Positions 20,081 through 28,590 of a stretch of 64,000 bases of DNA are shown one piece after another. Numbering within the stretch: the first letter of the stretch is position 1; each line of letters opens with the position of its first letter. The translations under genes and the position numbers were made by a program. The notes below the pieces were generated by a model. It saw nothing but the letters and a program-made list of their open reading frames with translations, was not told the origin of the DNA and made no database searches. The stretch covers positions 1-64,000 of the forward strand of contig CAIUVX010000079.1 in assembly GCA_903902705.1 (NCBI GenBank), given 5' to 3'. This DNA comes from an uncultured Methylococcales bacterium (lineage in GTDB: Bacteria; Pseudomonadota; Gammaproteobacteria; Methylococcales; Methylomonadaceae).

Positions 20081-20818
20081 TTACCGATTTTGACTGGTTA
20101 TTTGTTGTGCAACCGCCGCGCTTAAACTGTTCAACTCATTGCGACCCAATGCGGGTAATTGTGACAATAAATGCCCTAGTGTCGGGCTTCCTAACGCCAG
20201 CTCAGAAGATTGAATCAACACTGTTCCCTCACCCCTAAAATCAATTTGTTTCTCTTCGCCTGATAAGGTGATGCCCGTCATGACACCTACCAATGAAAGC
20301 AAGTCATTGACGTGCGCATAATCATAGCGATATGACGGACTTGGACAATCTGCCCAGCCCAGTATTGCTTGTTCATCAACACGACAGGGTAAATCAAGAA
20401 AGTGAACAGGTCCATTACTAGAGGCAAGTATTTTGCCCGTACCCATTAAGGTTAAAAAACCAATCATGGTGGATTCTTGGCAAACAATATCTTTGGTGAA
20501 GCCCAGCAAATGCTTGGCTTTAATGGTCATATTAGCATTGTCTAAATCATAACTGGCAATGTCGTTGCCATTATCACCCAGAATTAACTGCCCATGTCCT
20601 TTGGCAATAATAAAGTGCTGAATGTAAGCGGGGGCATTGAAAGCTTCTTTAATTAAAATATCGACAACACTAGAGCCAAGGGATTCAAACTGCAATTGTC
20701 CGTAAAAGGCGACCATTTTTCCTTTACGGATAAAAATTTCTTCTTCCACATCCACGACAAAGGCGAAACGACTCAAATTGTCGTTTTTAGGTAAAGTATT
20801 AGGATTATAGCTAGTCAT
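20081..20818 (-). CDS. AIM24-family protein (most divergent paralogue of three)
   Basis: EIFIRKGKMVAFYGQLQFE; GHGQLILGDNG; FRGEGTVLIQSSE. Confidence 0.8.
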   Translation of the reverse strand: MTSYNPNTLPKNDNLSRFAFVVDVEEEIFIRKGKMVAFYGQLQFESLGSSVVDILIKEAFNAPAYIQHFIIAKGHGQLILGDNGNDIASYDLDNANMTIKAKHLLGFTKDIVCQESTMIGFLTLMGTGKILASSNGPVHFLDLPCRVDEQAILGWADCPSPSYRYDYAHVNDLLSLVGVMTGITLSGEEKQIDFRGEGTVLIQSSELALGSPTLGHLLSQLPALGRNELNSLSAAVAQQITSQNR

Positions 20819-20820
20819 GA

Positions 20821-21462
20821 TTAACGCTCGCTTGCTTGAATGTAAACAGTCCCCTGCCCTGTGAACTTAACTTGATAGGATTCACCCGAAGCCTGACCAA
20901 TGAGATTTTTCCAATTAAGATCAGTGACAATGTTGGAACTCAACTCGCCTTTATGAGCAATATAGGCATCGGGATCAACAAATACGGGTTGTTGCGGGGT
21001 AACAGGCAGACCGATGGCATTACCATCCGATAAAATGGCAATCTCGCCTGTGCCTTGTAGTGTGGTGGTAAACAAACCCTGACCACTGACTGCACCACGC
21101 AAAATCCCCTGCACTCCGCCTTGATTACCCAAAAACATTGTTCCAGTGCGCAAGCGTGCATCAAACGCCAATAAGGTGTCACTTTCAACAAACACGGTTT
21201 CATTCACCACCTGAATAATACTGACAAAAAAACCGTTGTAACCGTAATACACTGTGCCTGTGCCTTCTGCCACCATCAGCGCGTAACCTTCGCTGGTTAA
21301 GACTCGCATGGCAAAATCTTGCACACCATTGCCCGCGAGAAAAGAACGCCTAAAAACAACATTGCCCTGATAAGAAATCATCGCGCCTTTTTTGGCAAAC
21401 ACTGCCTCGCCATTTAGCGAGACTTCCATCAATTTTTCATTAATTTGCTGATACCTTGGCAT
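20821..21462 (-). CDS. AIM24-family protein
   Basis: AVFAKKGAMISYQGNVVFRRSFL; SGQGLFTTTLQGTGEIAILS; GQGTVYIQASER. Confidence 0.88.
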   Translation of the reverse strand: MPRYQQINEKLMEVSLNGEAVFAKKGAMISYQGNVVFRRSFLAGNGVQDFAMRVLTSEGYALMVAEGTGTVYYGYNGFFVSIIQVVNETVFVESDTLLAFDARLRTGTMFLGNQGGVQGILRGAVSGQGLFTTTLQGTGEIAILSDGNAIGLPVTPQQPVFVDPDAYIAHKGELSSNIVTDLNWKNLIGQASGESYQVKFTGQGTVYIQASER

Positions 21463-21472
21463 TGCAAGCTCC

Positions 21473-22090
21473 TTAGCGTTCGGCAGGTTGAATGTAAACT
21501 ACGCCCTGCCCTGTGAACTTGAATTGATAGGATTCTCCCGATGCCTCACCAATCATATTGCGCCAGTTGACATCAAAAACAAATTCTTGGCTGATATTGC
21601 CCTTGTAACCAATGAACGCATCAGGATCAACAAACAACGGATATTTTGGATCAACTTCGAGGGTAATCAGATTGCCGTGCGAAAAAACAGCGAGATTGCC
21701 ATACCCTTCTATGGTGGTGGTAAATAGCCCCTGCCCCGATGTTGCACCACGCAAACCAGCAAACGTAGTATTCGTCTTAAGGCTGTCATCGTAAGCCAGC
21801 AAACTGCTACTTTCGATAAATAATTTCTCATTAACCAACGGAATAACGGTAATTTCTGCGGCATTGTGGGCAAAAAATACCGTACCATTCCCCGTTGTTT
21901 GCATTAATGACAGTCCTTCATTCGTCACTTTACGCTTTAGCGCACCGAATAAACCTTCACCGCCTAACAGTGATTTCTCAAATTTCATCGTCCCCATGTA
22001 GCCAACCATCGCACCTGAAATAGCCATGACTTTTTCGTTATGCAAATCGACTTCTAACAAGCGATCTGTATTTATTCTGAAATTACTCAT
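21473..22090 (-). CDS. AIM24-family protein
   Basis: VMAISGAMVGYMGTMKFEKSLLG; SGQGLFTTTIEGYGNLAVFS; GQGVVYIQPAER. Confidence 0.88.
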   Translation of the reverse strand: MSNFRINTDRLLEVDLHNEKVMAISGAMVGYMGTMKFEKSLLGGEGLFGALKRKVTNEGLSLMQTTGNGTVFFAHNAAEITVIPLVNEKLFIESSSLLAYDDSLKTNTTFAGLRGATSGQGLFTTTIEGYGNLAVFSHGNLITLEVDPKYPLFVDPDAFIGYKGNISQEFVFDVNWRNMIGEASGESYQFKFTGQGVVYIQPAER

Positions 22091-22121
22091 TAAAATATTC
22101 CTTTGACCAATGATTAGATAG

Positions 22122-22967
22122 TTAAGCGCGTATAGGCAAACGTGAAATTAACACCCGCAGTAGTGATACTCCAAAAGCAGGTAGTGTTTGAGCCAGTTCA
22201 AGAAGTGTTTGCCGATTGATAGCAAGTAACGAACAGCGTGTTTCAGCTACTACACTTGCCGTCCGCGAATGTTGAGCTACCAGTGCAATTTCACCCACTA
22301 TATCGCCCGCTCCACTTCGTCCGACAACGTTATCGCCAACACTTATTGTCATAGTGCCATCAAGAACCACATACATCAATGATGCAGCCGCACCTTTTTG
22401 AAAAATTACGCGCTTTTCAGGCACAACCGTAAGCGCAGTTTCTCCAAGTGTGCTTCTTAAATCATTGAGCATTTTGGCACTCAATACAGCATCTTTTTTA
22501 GTGTCTCTATGTTTAGTAGGCAAGGAAGCCCCTTTTTTTTCAATACTTTTCTCAGCACCTGTTTTCTGTAAATACTTGACTAAGCCATCCATAAGCATAA
22601 ACAAAAACTCTGGCTTTTTCTTAAGACTAGCCACAAGTTGCTTTTCGCTAAGCGATAGTAGCTTACAGGAAGTATTAGCGATAGCAGTGGCATTATTCCT
22701 TGAGTAAGGAGTGAATTCACCAAATATTTCGCCTGACTCAATATTGATAATATCTCCAAAGTCTGTTTGAATAGCTACGCTACCATCCACTAATAAATAG
22801 ATTTTATCGGCTTGCAAGAAGGGTAAAAAACTAGACTGTCCCTGCACAAAAAACTTTTCCCCATCCTTAACTGACTCCAATTTGCCAACCAGTTTAAAAA
22901 ACTCAAGCGCAGCATCAGGGTCGTAAGTCGTGTTATATTCAGATTTTTCTTGATTCGACATATTCAT
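22122..22967 (-). CDS. Protein with two cyclic-nucleotide-binding-like domains, no recognisable HTH
   Basis: Two beta-roll segments (IESGEIFGEFTPYSRNNATAIANTSCKLLSLS; GAGDIVGEIALVAQHSRTASVVAETRCSLLAIN). Confidence 0.88.
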   Translation of the reverse strand: MNMSNQEKSEYNTTYDPDAALEFFKLVGKLESVKDGEKFFVQGQSSFLPFLQADKIYLLVDGSVAIQTDFGDIINIESGEIFGEFTPYSRNNATAIANTSCKLLSLSEKQLVASLKKKPEFLFMLMDGLVKYLQKTGAEKSIEKKGASLPTKHRDTKKDAVLSAKMLNDLRSTLGETALTVVPEKRVIFQKGAAASLMYVVLDGTMTISVGDNVVGRSGAGDIVGEIALVAQHSRTASVVAETRCSLLAINRQTLLELAQTLPAFGVSLLRVLISRLPIRA

Positions 22968-23080
22968 TATGACCTTTATATCTTAATGTGGTCGCCGCGC
23001 CGTGTGGCACAGTTCCACTAGGGGTATTGTTTTAGTTTAATGATTTCATTTCAATTTACTAATCTTTTTTACAAATACCG

Positions 23081-24886
23081 TTATTGGTTACGACCATACT
23101 GATACTTAAATTTACGTCTTAACAAGCCAGCTGGATCATCAGGAATACGGTTTAGCCATTGCTCATTGGCTTGTTGTTTTTCATTTTTTGCTGACGAGTC
23201 GGCGGGTTTGGCTTGTTGTGCTGCTTGTTTTTTGGTTTCGTCTTTTTTCTGTTCAGCTGGCTGCTCGGTTTTTGATTGCTCTTTTGGCTTAGAATCTTCT
23301 TGTTGCTCTAGTTGTTCCTGCCCTTTTTCTTGCTTTTGGTTTTTTTGTTGTTCATCCGATTGCTGTTCTTGTTGCTCAGATTGTTGGTTTTTTTGTGAAT
23401 CTTGCTGTTGTTGCGATTGTGAGTCTTTATTTTCAGATGATTGTTGCGTGTCCGATTTTTCTTGTTCTTTATTTTGATCGGATTTTTGCTGTTTGTCTTG
23501 GTCTTGTTTGGGCGGTTGTTTTTCCAGCTCTTTTTCTACTAACTCTTTGTTATATTTAGCATCATCATGGTTTGGATTCAGATTCAAGGCTTGTTGATAA
23601 GCGGCGATAGCTTCTTCTAATTTCCCAGCTTGCGCGAGCGCGTTGCCTTGATTGTAAATATTATCAGCGGTTTGTTCTGTTTGCGTTTGATAGGTTTTTA
23701 AAGCTTTTTCATACTCGCCCGCTTGATAATGCGCGGCGGCTTGCCAGTTTGGGTTTTCAAATTTCTCTGCGGCTTTGGCATAATCGCCTTGTTGATAGGC
23801 TTTCAGTGCTTGTTGATCTGGGCGTTGCCATAAATCTTGCCATTCAAACGCATAGCTGTTTTTGGGTAGCGGTAATAACACCAATAAAGCTACGCATAAT
23901 AAACCTTTTCTAAAAAATAACGCAGCCAACGGTAACACCAATAACAATAACCACGCGCCCTGGTCGTTCCATTGTTCCAACATCATGTCATTATCGGCTT
24001 TGCCTTGTTGTATGGGCTTATCAAAGGCGTTTAATAGTGACTTTATGTCTTCATCATCGGCAGTTAGAGTTTGATAAAGTCCGTGTCCTGTTTGGGCTAA
24101 GCTACTTAAGTTAGCTACATTCAATTTGGTGACGACAATTGAACCTTGATCGTCTTTTAAAAATCCACCTTCGGGTAACGCGATAGGTGCGCCGTCTTCT
24201 GTACCTACCCCTAAAACGGATAATTGAAAGTTAGCCAGTTTTTTTACCGTGGACAAGGTGGTATTCATTTCAACGGTATCGGTAATTAATAAAATCTGCC
24301 CAGTTTGTAAGCCCGCTTGTTTAAACAAGGCAACGGCTTTTTCTAATGCAGCGGCAGTATTATTACCCTGACTGGGCATAATATCGGTGGCCAACGCCGC
24401 TAATTGGCTATCGATGGTATTAGTATCATCGGTGAGCGGAGTCACAGTAAACGCATCGCCTGAGTAAACGATTAGAGCAGTTTGTCCGTCTTTACGTTGT
24501 TTTAAAATATCGGCAATTTTGTAGCGGGCAATGGTTAAACGACTGGGTTTAATGTCAGCGGCATCCATTGATGTTGATAAATTTAACGCAATCACTAAAG
24601 CAGCATCATTTCTAAACGCAGGCGATGGTAAACGCTGCCAAGTGGGTCCTGCTAAAGCAATAATCATCAATAAGGTACTGATAACACCTAGCGTCAACCA
24701 TAGTCTACTTTGATTAACGGTTTTATCTTGCAATAAAAAAGGCAGTAATTCGGCATCACAACACGCAGTCCAATTTCCACGATTGAGCTTGTTGCGTAAC
24801 ATTAATACCGAGATAACGACGGCGGGTAATATCGCCAACAACCAGTACGGTCTAATAAAATGAAAGTCCGCTAGATTCATGACCAC
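23081..24886 (-). CDS. BatB/BatC-like VWA + TPR protein with Gln/Lys/Glu-rich tail
   Basis: VWA ALVIALNLSTSMDAADIKPSRL; TPR LEEAIAAYQQALNLNPNHDDAKYN; low-complexity Q/K/E/S tail. Confidence 0.9.
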   Translation of the reverse strand: MVMNLADFHFIRPYWLLAILPAVVISVLMLRNKLNRGNWTACCDAELLPFLLQDKTVNQSRLWLTLGVISTLLMIIALAGPTWQRLPSPAFRNDAALVIALNLSTSMDAADIKPSRLTIARYKIADILKQRKDGQTALIVYSGDAFTVTPLTDDTNTIDSQLAALATDIMPSQGNNTAAALEKAVALFKQAGLQTGQILLITDTVEMNTTLSTVKKLANFQLSVLGVGTEDGAPIALPEGGFLKDDQGSIVVTKLNVANLSSLAQTGHGLYQTLTADDEDIKSLLNAFDKPIQQGKADNDMMLEQWNDQGAWLLLLVLPLAALFFRKGLLCVALLVLLPLPKNSYAFEWQDLWQRPDQQALKAYQQGDYAKAAEKFENPNWQAAAHYQAGEYEKALKTYQTQTEQTADNIYNQGNALAQAGKLEEAIAAYQQALNLNPNHDDAKYNKELVEKELEKQPPKQDQDKQQKSDQNKEQEKSDTQQSSENKDSQSQQQQDSQKNQQSEQQEQQSDEQQKNQKQEKGQEQLEQQEDSKPKEQSKTEQPAEQKKDETKKQAAQQAKPADSSAKNEKQQANEQWLNRIPDDPAGLLRRKFKYQYGRNQ

Positions 24887-25857
24887 CTCAGTTTTGAACC
24901 ACTCAAAAATGCCACTAGCCCCAAGGCAAATGCTAGGGGGTACATATACAATTCAGTGCGGGGTCGAAAATATTGTTTATCTTTTTCTACGGGTTCAAGC
25001 TCATCTAAGCGCATATAAATATTATTGAGTTCATCGGTATTTTTGGCGCGATAATAATAACCGCCTGTGCTTTCGGCAATTTTAATAAGGGTTTTTTCAT
25101 CTAAATCCAGCGACGGATTGACTTTACGATTACCAAATAAACTGGGTACTAACATTTCATCAGCACCAATACCGATGGTATAAATTTTTAGCTTATTCGC
25201 CGCTGCTAATTCAGCAGCTTTTAAGGGTGTGACTTCGCCCGCCGTATTCGCGCCATCGGTTAATAAAATTAACACATGACTGTTATCAGGTTGATTTTTA
25301 AGCCGCTTAACTGCTAAACCGATAGCATCACCTATCGCAGTATTATCACCTGCCAAACCAATCACCGCTTCATCCAATAAAGTCTGCACAGTTTTACGAT
25401 CAAAAGTGAGCGGGGTTTGTAAATAGGCTTGTGTACCAAATAAAATCAGCCCAATACGGTCACTAACACGGCGATTAATAAAGTCGCTGGCAATCGCTTT
25501 AATGGCGGTAAGTCGATCCACTGGGCGTTTATTGAGCATAAAATCCTGTGCTTCCATACTGCGAGATAAATCCACCGCCATCATTAAATCGCGTCCACTA
25601 ATCGCTTGTTCAATAGGTTCACCTAACCATTGCGGTCTAGCGCAAGCAAGCACTAACAATATCCAAGCGACCGTTGCTAACCACAATCCCCATGAATTAA
25701 CTTTTAATGTTGCTTGGGTTTGTAACTCCGCAATGTCGTTTAAAAACGGCACTTTCAACGCCGCCTGTTCGACAGGATTACACACGGGCAACAACCAGCG
25801 TACTAATAACGGTAACGGTAAGGCAAGCAATGCCCAGAGCCATACAAAATGAATCAT
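24877..25857 (-). CDS. BatA-like VWA protein
   Basis: LMMAVDLSRSMEAQDF; DRIGLILFGTQAYLQTPLTFD; N- and C-terminal TM segments. Confidence 0.9.
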   Translation of the reverse strand: MIHFVWLWALLALPLPLLVRWLLPVCNPVEQAALKVPFLNDIAELQTQATLKVNSWGLWLATVAWILLVLACARPQWLGEPIEQAISGRDLMMAVDLSRSMEAQDFMLNKRPVDRLTAIKAIASDFINRRVSDRIGLILFGTQAYLQTPLTFDRKTVQTLLDEAVIGLAGDNTAIGDAIGLAVKRLKNQPDNSHVLILLTDGANTAGEVTPLKAAELAAANKLKIYTIGIGADEMLVPSLFGNRKVNPSLDLDEKTLIKIAESTGGYYYRAKNTDELNNIYMRLDELEPVEKDKQYFRPRTELYMYPLAFALGLVAFLSGSKLRWS

Positions 25858-26321
25858 GATTTTTTTTGTGCTTTCAGCCAGTCTTCACACAGACTGATGA
25901 GTTGAAAAATTTCTTGTTCCGAGGGCGGCGATTTTCGATAAGGTGCATCTGCTAAACACCGCCCTGCCCCTTTGGTAAACGGTGCATCGTTTAATGAACC
26001 ATCCAGAAAGGCTAACCACGCTTGCCCCGTCAAACTTGCCGTTTGTGCGCGTGGTGCAACGCTGATCGCTACCCGCCGTAGCAACGCAGATAGCTCTACG
26101 AGCTTTTCGCTATTATTCGCCGTGCTATTTTTAATGGTATTCAAAAGTTTTTTTGCTGTTTTAAGCGAAGTCTTGCGGGTCAGGCGTTGATAGCACCAAT
26201 ACAAAAACATCAAAAGCAAAGGAATCAATACAACTAGCAACCACCAACCAAACGCTGGCGGAAACCAGCCGATAGCGTCGGGTAGATGCAAGTCTTTAAG
26301 CGGGAGTTGAGTTGGCTGCAT
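25854..26321 (-). CDS. DUF4381-family membrane protein
   Basis: LPLKDLHLPDAIGWFPPAFGWW followed by TM; position between BatA and DUF58 genes. Confidence 0.85.
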   Translation of the reverse strand: MQPTQLPLKDLHLPDAIGWFPPAFGWWLLVVLIPLLLMFLYWCYQRLTRKTSLKTAKKLLNTIKNSTANNSEKLVELSALLRRVAISVAPRAQTASLTGQAWLAFLDGSLNDAPFTKGAGRCLADAPYRKSPPSEQEIFQLISLCEDWLKAQKKS

Positions 26322-26334
26322 AGTTATTGTTAAG

Positions 26335-27255
26335 TCATCGTAAGCATTGAATAGGATCGTCTGCGGTACTGCATTGTATAAAAGTTAAGCCGCGCTTTTT
26401 TGCAAACTGCTGTAATCGTTCTAGTCGTTGTTCAAAATGCTGGTGATAGGTTAATAAGCGTTGCTGATCGCTGGCATCGATAAGTACATCACGCTCGCCA
26501 TCGGTAAATCGATAGCGACCTTGGCTGGGTAAATTATTTTCCAGTGGGTCATAAATAAAAATTAACACCACTTCACAATGTTGTGACAATTTAGCCAGAT
26601 GCACTTCTGACGCATCATTGATGCCGCGAAAATCGCTGATTATAGTCACCAAACTACCAGGGTGAGCGTGCTGTGTTAGTCGGGCGAGTACATGATCTAA
26701 GGTAATGACTGGCACGTTTTCGACTGGTTTTTCAGAGTCATTACCACTGACTAGGGTACTTAAAAAACGCAATACCGCGTGTCTGCCATTTTGTGGTTTT
26801 AATTCGCGGCAACTTGTGTCAGAAAAAAATTGTCCTCCAATACGATCGCCTTGGTGTTGCGCTGCCCACGCTAACAATCCTGCTAATTTAGCCGCTAATA
26901 CCGATTTAAAAACCCCACGGGTGGCAAAGTGCATGGTGAGGCGGTTATCGACAGAAATAAATACGGGGCGTTCACGTTCTTCTCGAAACACTTTGGTTTG
27001 AACTTTTCCTGTCCGTGCGGTAACGTGCCAATCGATATTGCGTATATCATCCCCTGCTTGATACGCACGCACTTCTTGAAATTCCATACCGCGACTTTTG
27101 AAGTGCGATAAATAACCGCCGCTGGTTTGCGCACGAATAGAGCTGCGTTTTAGATTTAAGCTTGCCGCAGGTTTTGCCAGATTAATCAAAGTTTTTAGCG
27201 AGATAAAAACCCGTTCACTGGCATCAATATTTGTTTTTTTTAACATGGTACTCAA
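26335..27255 (-). CDS. DUF58-family protein
   Basis: GMEFQEVRAYQAGDDIRNIDWHVTARTGKVQTKVFREERERPVFISVD. Confidence 0.93.
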   Translation of the reverse strand: MSTMLKKTNIDASERVFISLKTLINLAKPAASLNLKRSSIRAQTSGGYLSHFKSRGMEFQEVRAYQAGDDIRNIDWHVTARTGKVQTKVFREERERPVFISVDNRLTMHFATRGVFKSVLAAKLAGLLAWAAQHQGDRIGGQFFSDTSCRELKPQNGRHAVLRFLSTLVSGNDSEKPVENVPVITLDHVLARLTQHAHPGSLVTIISDFRGINDASEVHLAKLSQHCEVVLIFIYDPLENNLPSQGRYRFTDGERDVLIDASDQQRLLTYHQHFEQRLERLQQFAKKRGLTFIQCSTADDPIQCLR

Positions 27256-28259
27256 GGGACGGCAATGCGGGCAATCAGTTCTTTGATGACATGATCGGCA
27301 GTAATGCCCTCGGCTTCGGCTTCATAAGATAGGATTATCCGATGCCGTAACACATCAAAAGCAATGTCTTGTATATCTTCAGGCGCGACAAAATCGCGTT
27401 GTGCTAACCATGCTTTGGCTTTGGCGCAACGGTCAATAGCAATACTGGCGCGTGGACTTGCACCATATTGTAACCATGAAGCTAAGTCTGCACCGTAAGC
27501 TGCTGGATTGCGGGTCGCTAACACGATTTGCAATAGATAATTTTCCAAGCTGTCTGCCATGAACACATCGAGTATTTCATTACGCGCTTCAAATAGGGTA
27601 GCTTGGCTTAGTGGTACAAAGGGTGATGGGCTTTTTTCCTGTTTTGAATCTGGGTGAATTTGCCGTGCTTCCGCTCTGACTAAATGCAGGATATTTTTTT
27701 CGTGTTCAGCACTGGGATAATCCACTTTAACGTGCAGTAAAAACCGATCCAATTGCGCTTCGGGTAAAGGATAGGTGCCTTCGTGTTCAATGGGATTTTG
27801 AGTTGCCATCACCATAAACAATTGTGGTAACGGATACGTCATTTTTCCGACTGTGACTTGCCGTTCTCCCATTGCCTCTAACAACGCGGCTTGAACTTTA
27901 GCAGGAGAACGGTTGATTTCATCCGCTAAAATCAAATTATGAAACACTGGCCCCGCTTGAAATTCAAATTCGTCTTTTTGAGGACGATAAATTTCCGTGC
28001 CTGTTAAATCCGCAGGTAATAAGTCTGGGGTAAACTGCACACGATGAAAATCGGCTTCTATACCTTTGCTCAGCACTTTAATGGCGCGGGTTTTAGCAAG
28101 ACCAGGTGCGCCTTCCACTAAAATATGCCCATCGGCTAATAAGCCAATTAACATACGCTCGACCAGTACATCTTGTCCGATGATTTGTTGGTTAATAAAG
28201 TCTTGCAAGCGTTTTACTGCCGATTGCGTTGAATCTGTCGTGTTGTTTTGTTCTGACAT
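27252..28259 (-). CDS. MoxR-family AAA+ ATPase
   Basis: GHILVEGAPGLAKT Walker A; LILADEINRSPAKVQAALLEAMGE. Confidence 0.95.
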   Translation of the reverse strand: MSEQNNTTDSTQSAVKRLQDFINQQIIGQDVLVERMLIGLLADGHILVEGAPGLAKTRAIKVLSKGIEADFHRVQFTPDLLPADLTGTEIYRPQKDEFEFQAGPVFHNLILADEINRSPAKVQAALLEAMGERQVTVGKMTYPLPQLFMVMATQNPIEHEGTYPLPEAQLDRFLLHVKVDYPSAEHEKNILHLVRAEARQIHPDSKQEKSPSPFVPLSQATLFEARNEILDVFMADSLENYLLQIVLATRNPAAYGADLASWLQYGASPRASIAIDRCAKAKAWLAQRDFVAPEDIQDIAFDVLRHRIILSYEAEAEGITADHVIKELIARIAVP

Positions 28260-28590
28260 GATGAAATTATCTAGTTTAAAATCATAAAAATGAAGGTTTA
28301 AGCGTCAATTAAGGTATTTTTTAACTTACATGACGACAAAAATGGGTTAAAACGTTTGTTTAAAGTAGCCGCTTAATAAAGATGTTAACTATTTTATACT
28401 GAATAGGCTCAGATCAATGCTTAATTACAGTAATAATTAGTAATTTTGTGTGCTGATTTTTACGTTTCTAGTTATTTAACCAGAAACTATGAGTGTAGAA
28501 TGTCTTAGCTGGTGTTACGCATTATCCACGAAAAATGGTATGTAACAGCATTTTTGGTAACCCTCAACATTACTAAATGGTTTTAACAGT

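Noticed and set aside
23166-23477. Cys/Ser-rich 103-aa plus-strand ORF
   Set aside because: Mirror translation of the CAA/CAG Gln-rich tail of the BatB/BatC-like gene; not a real Cys-rich protein.
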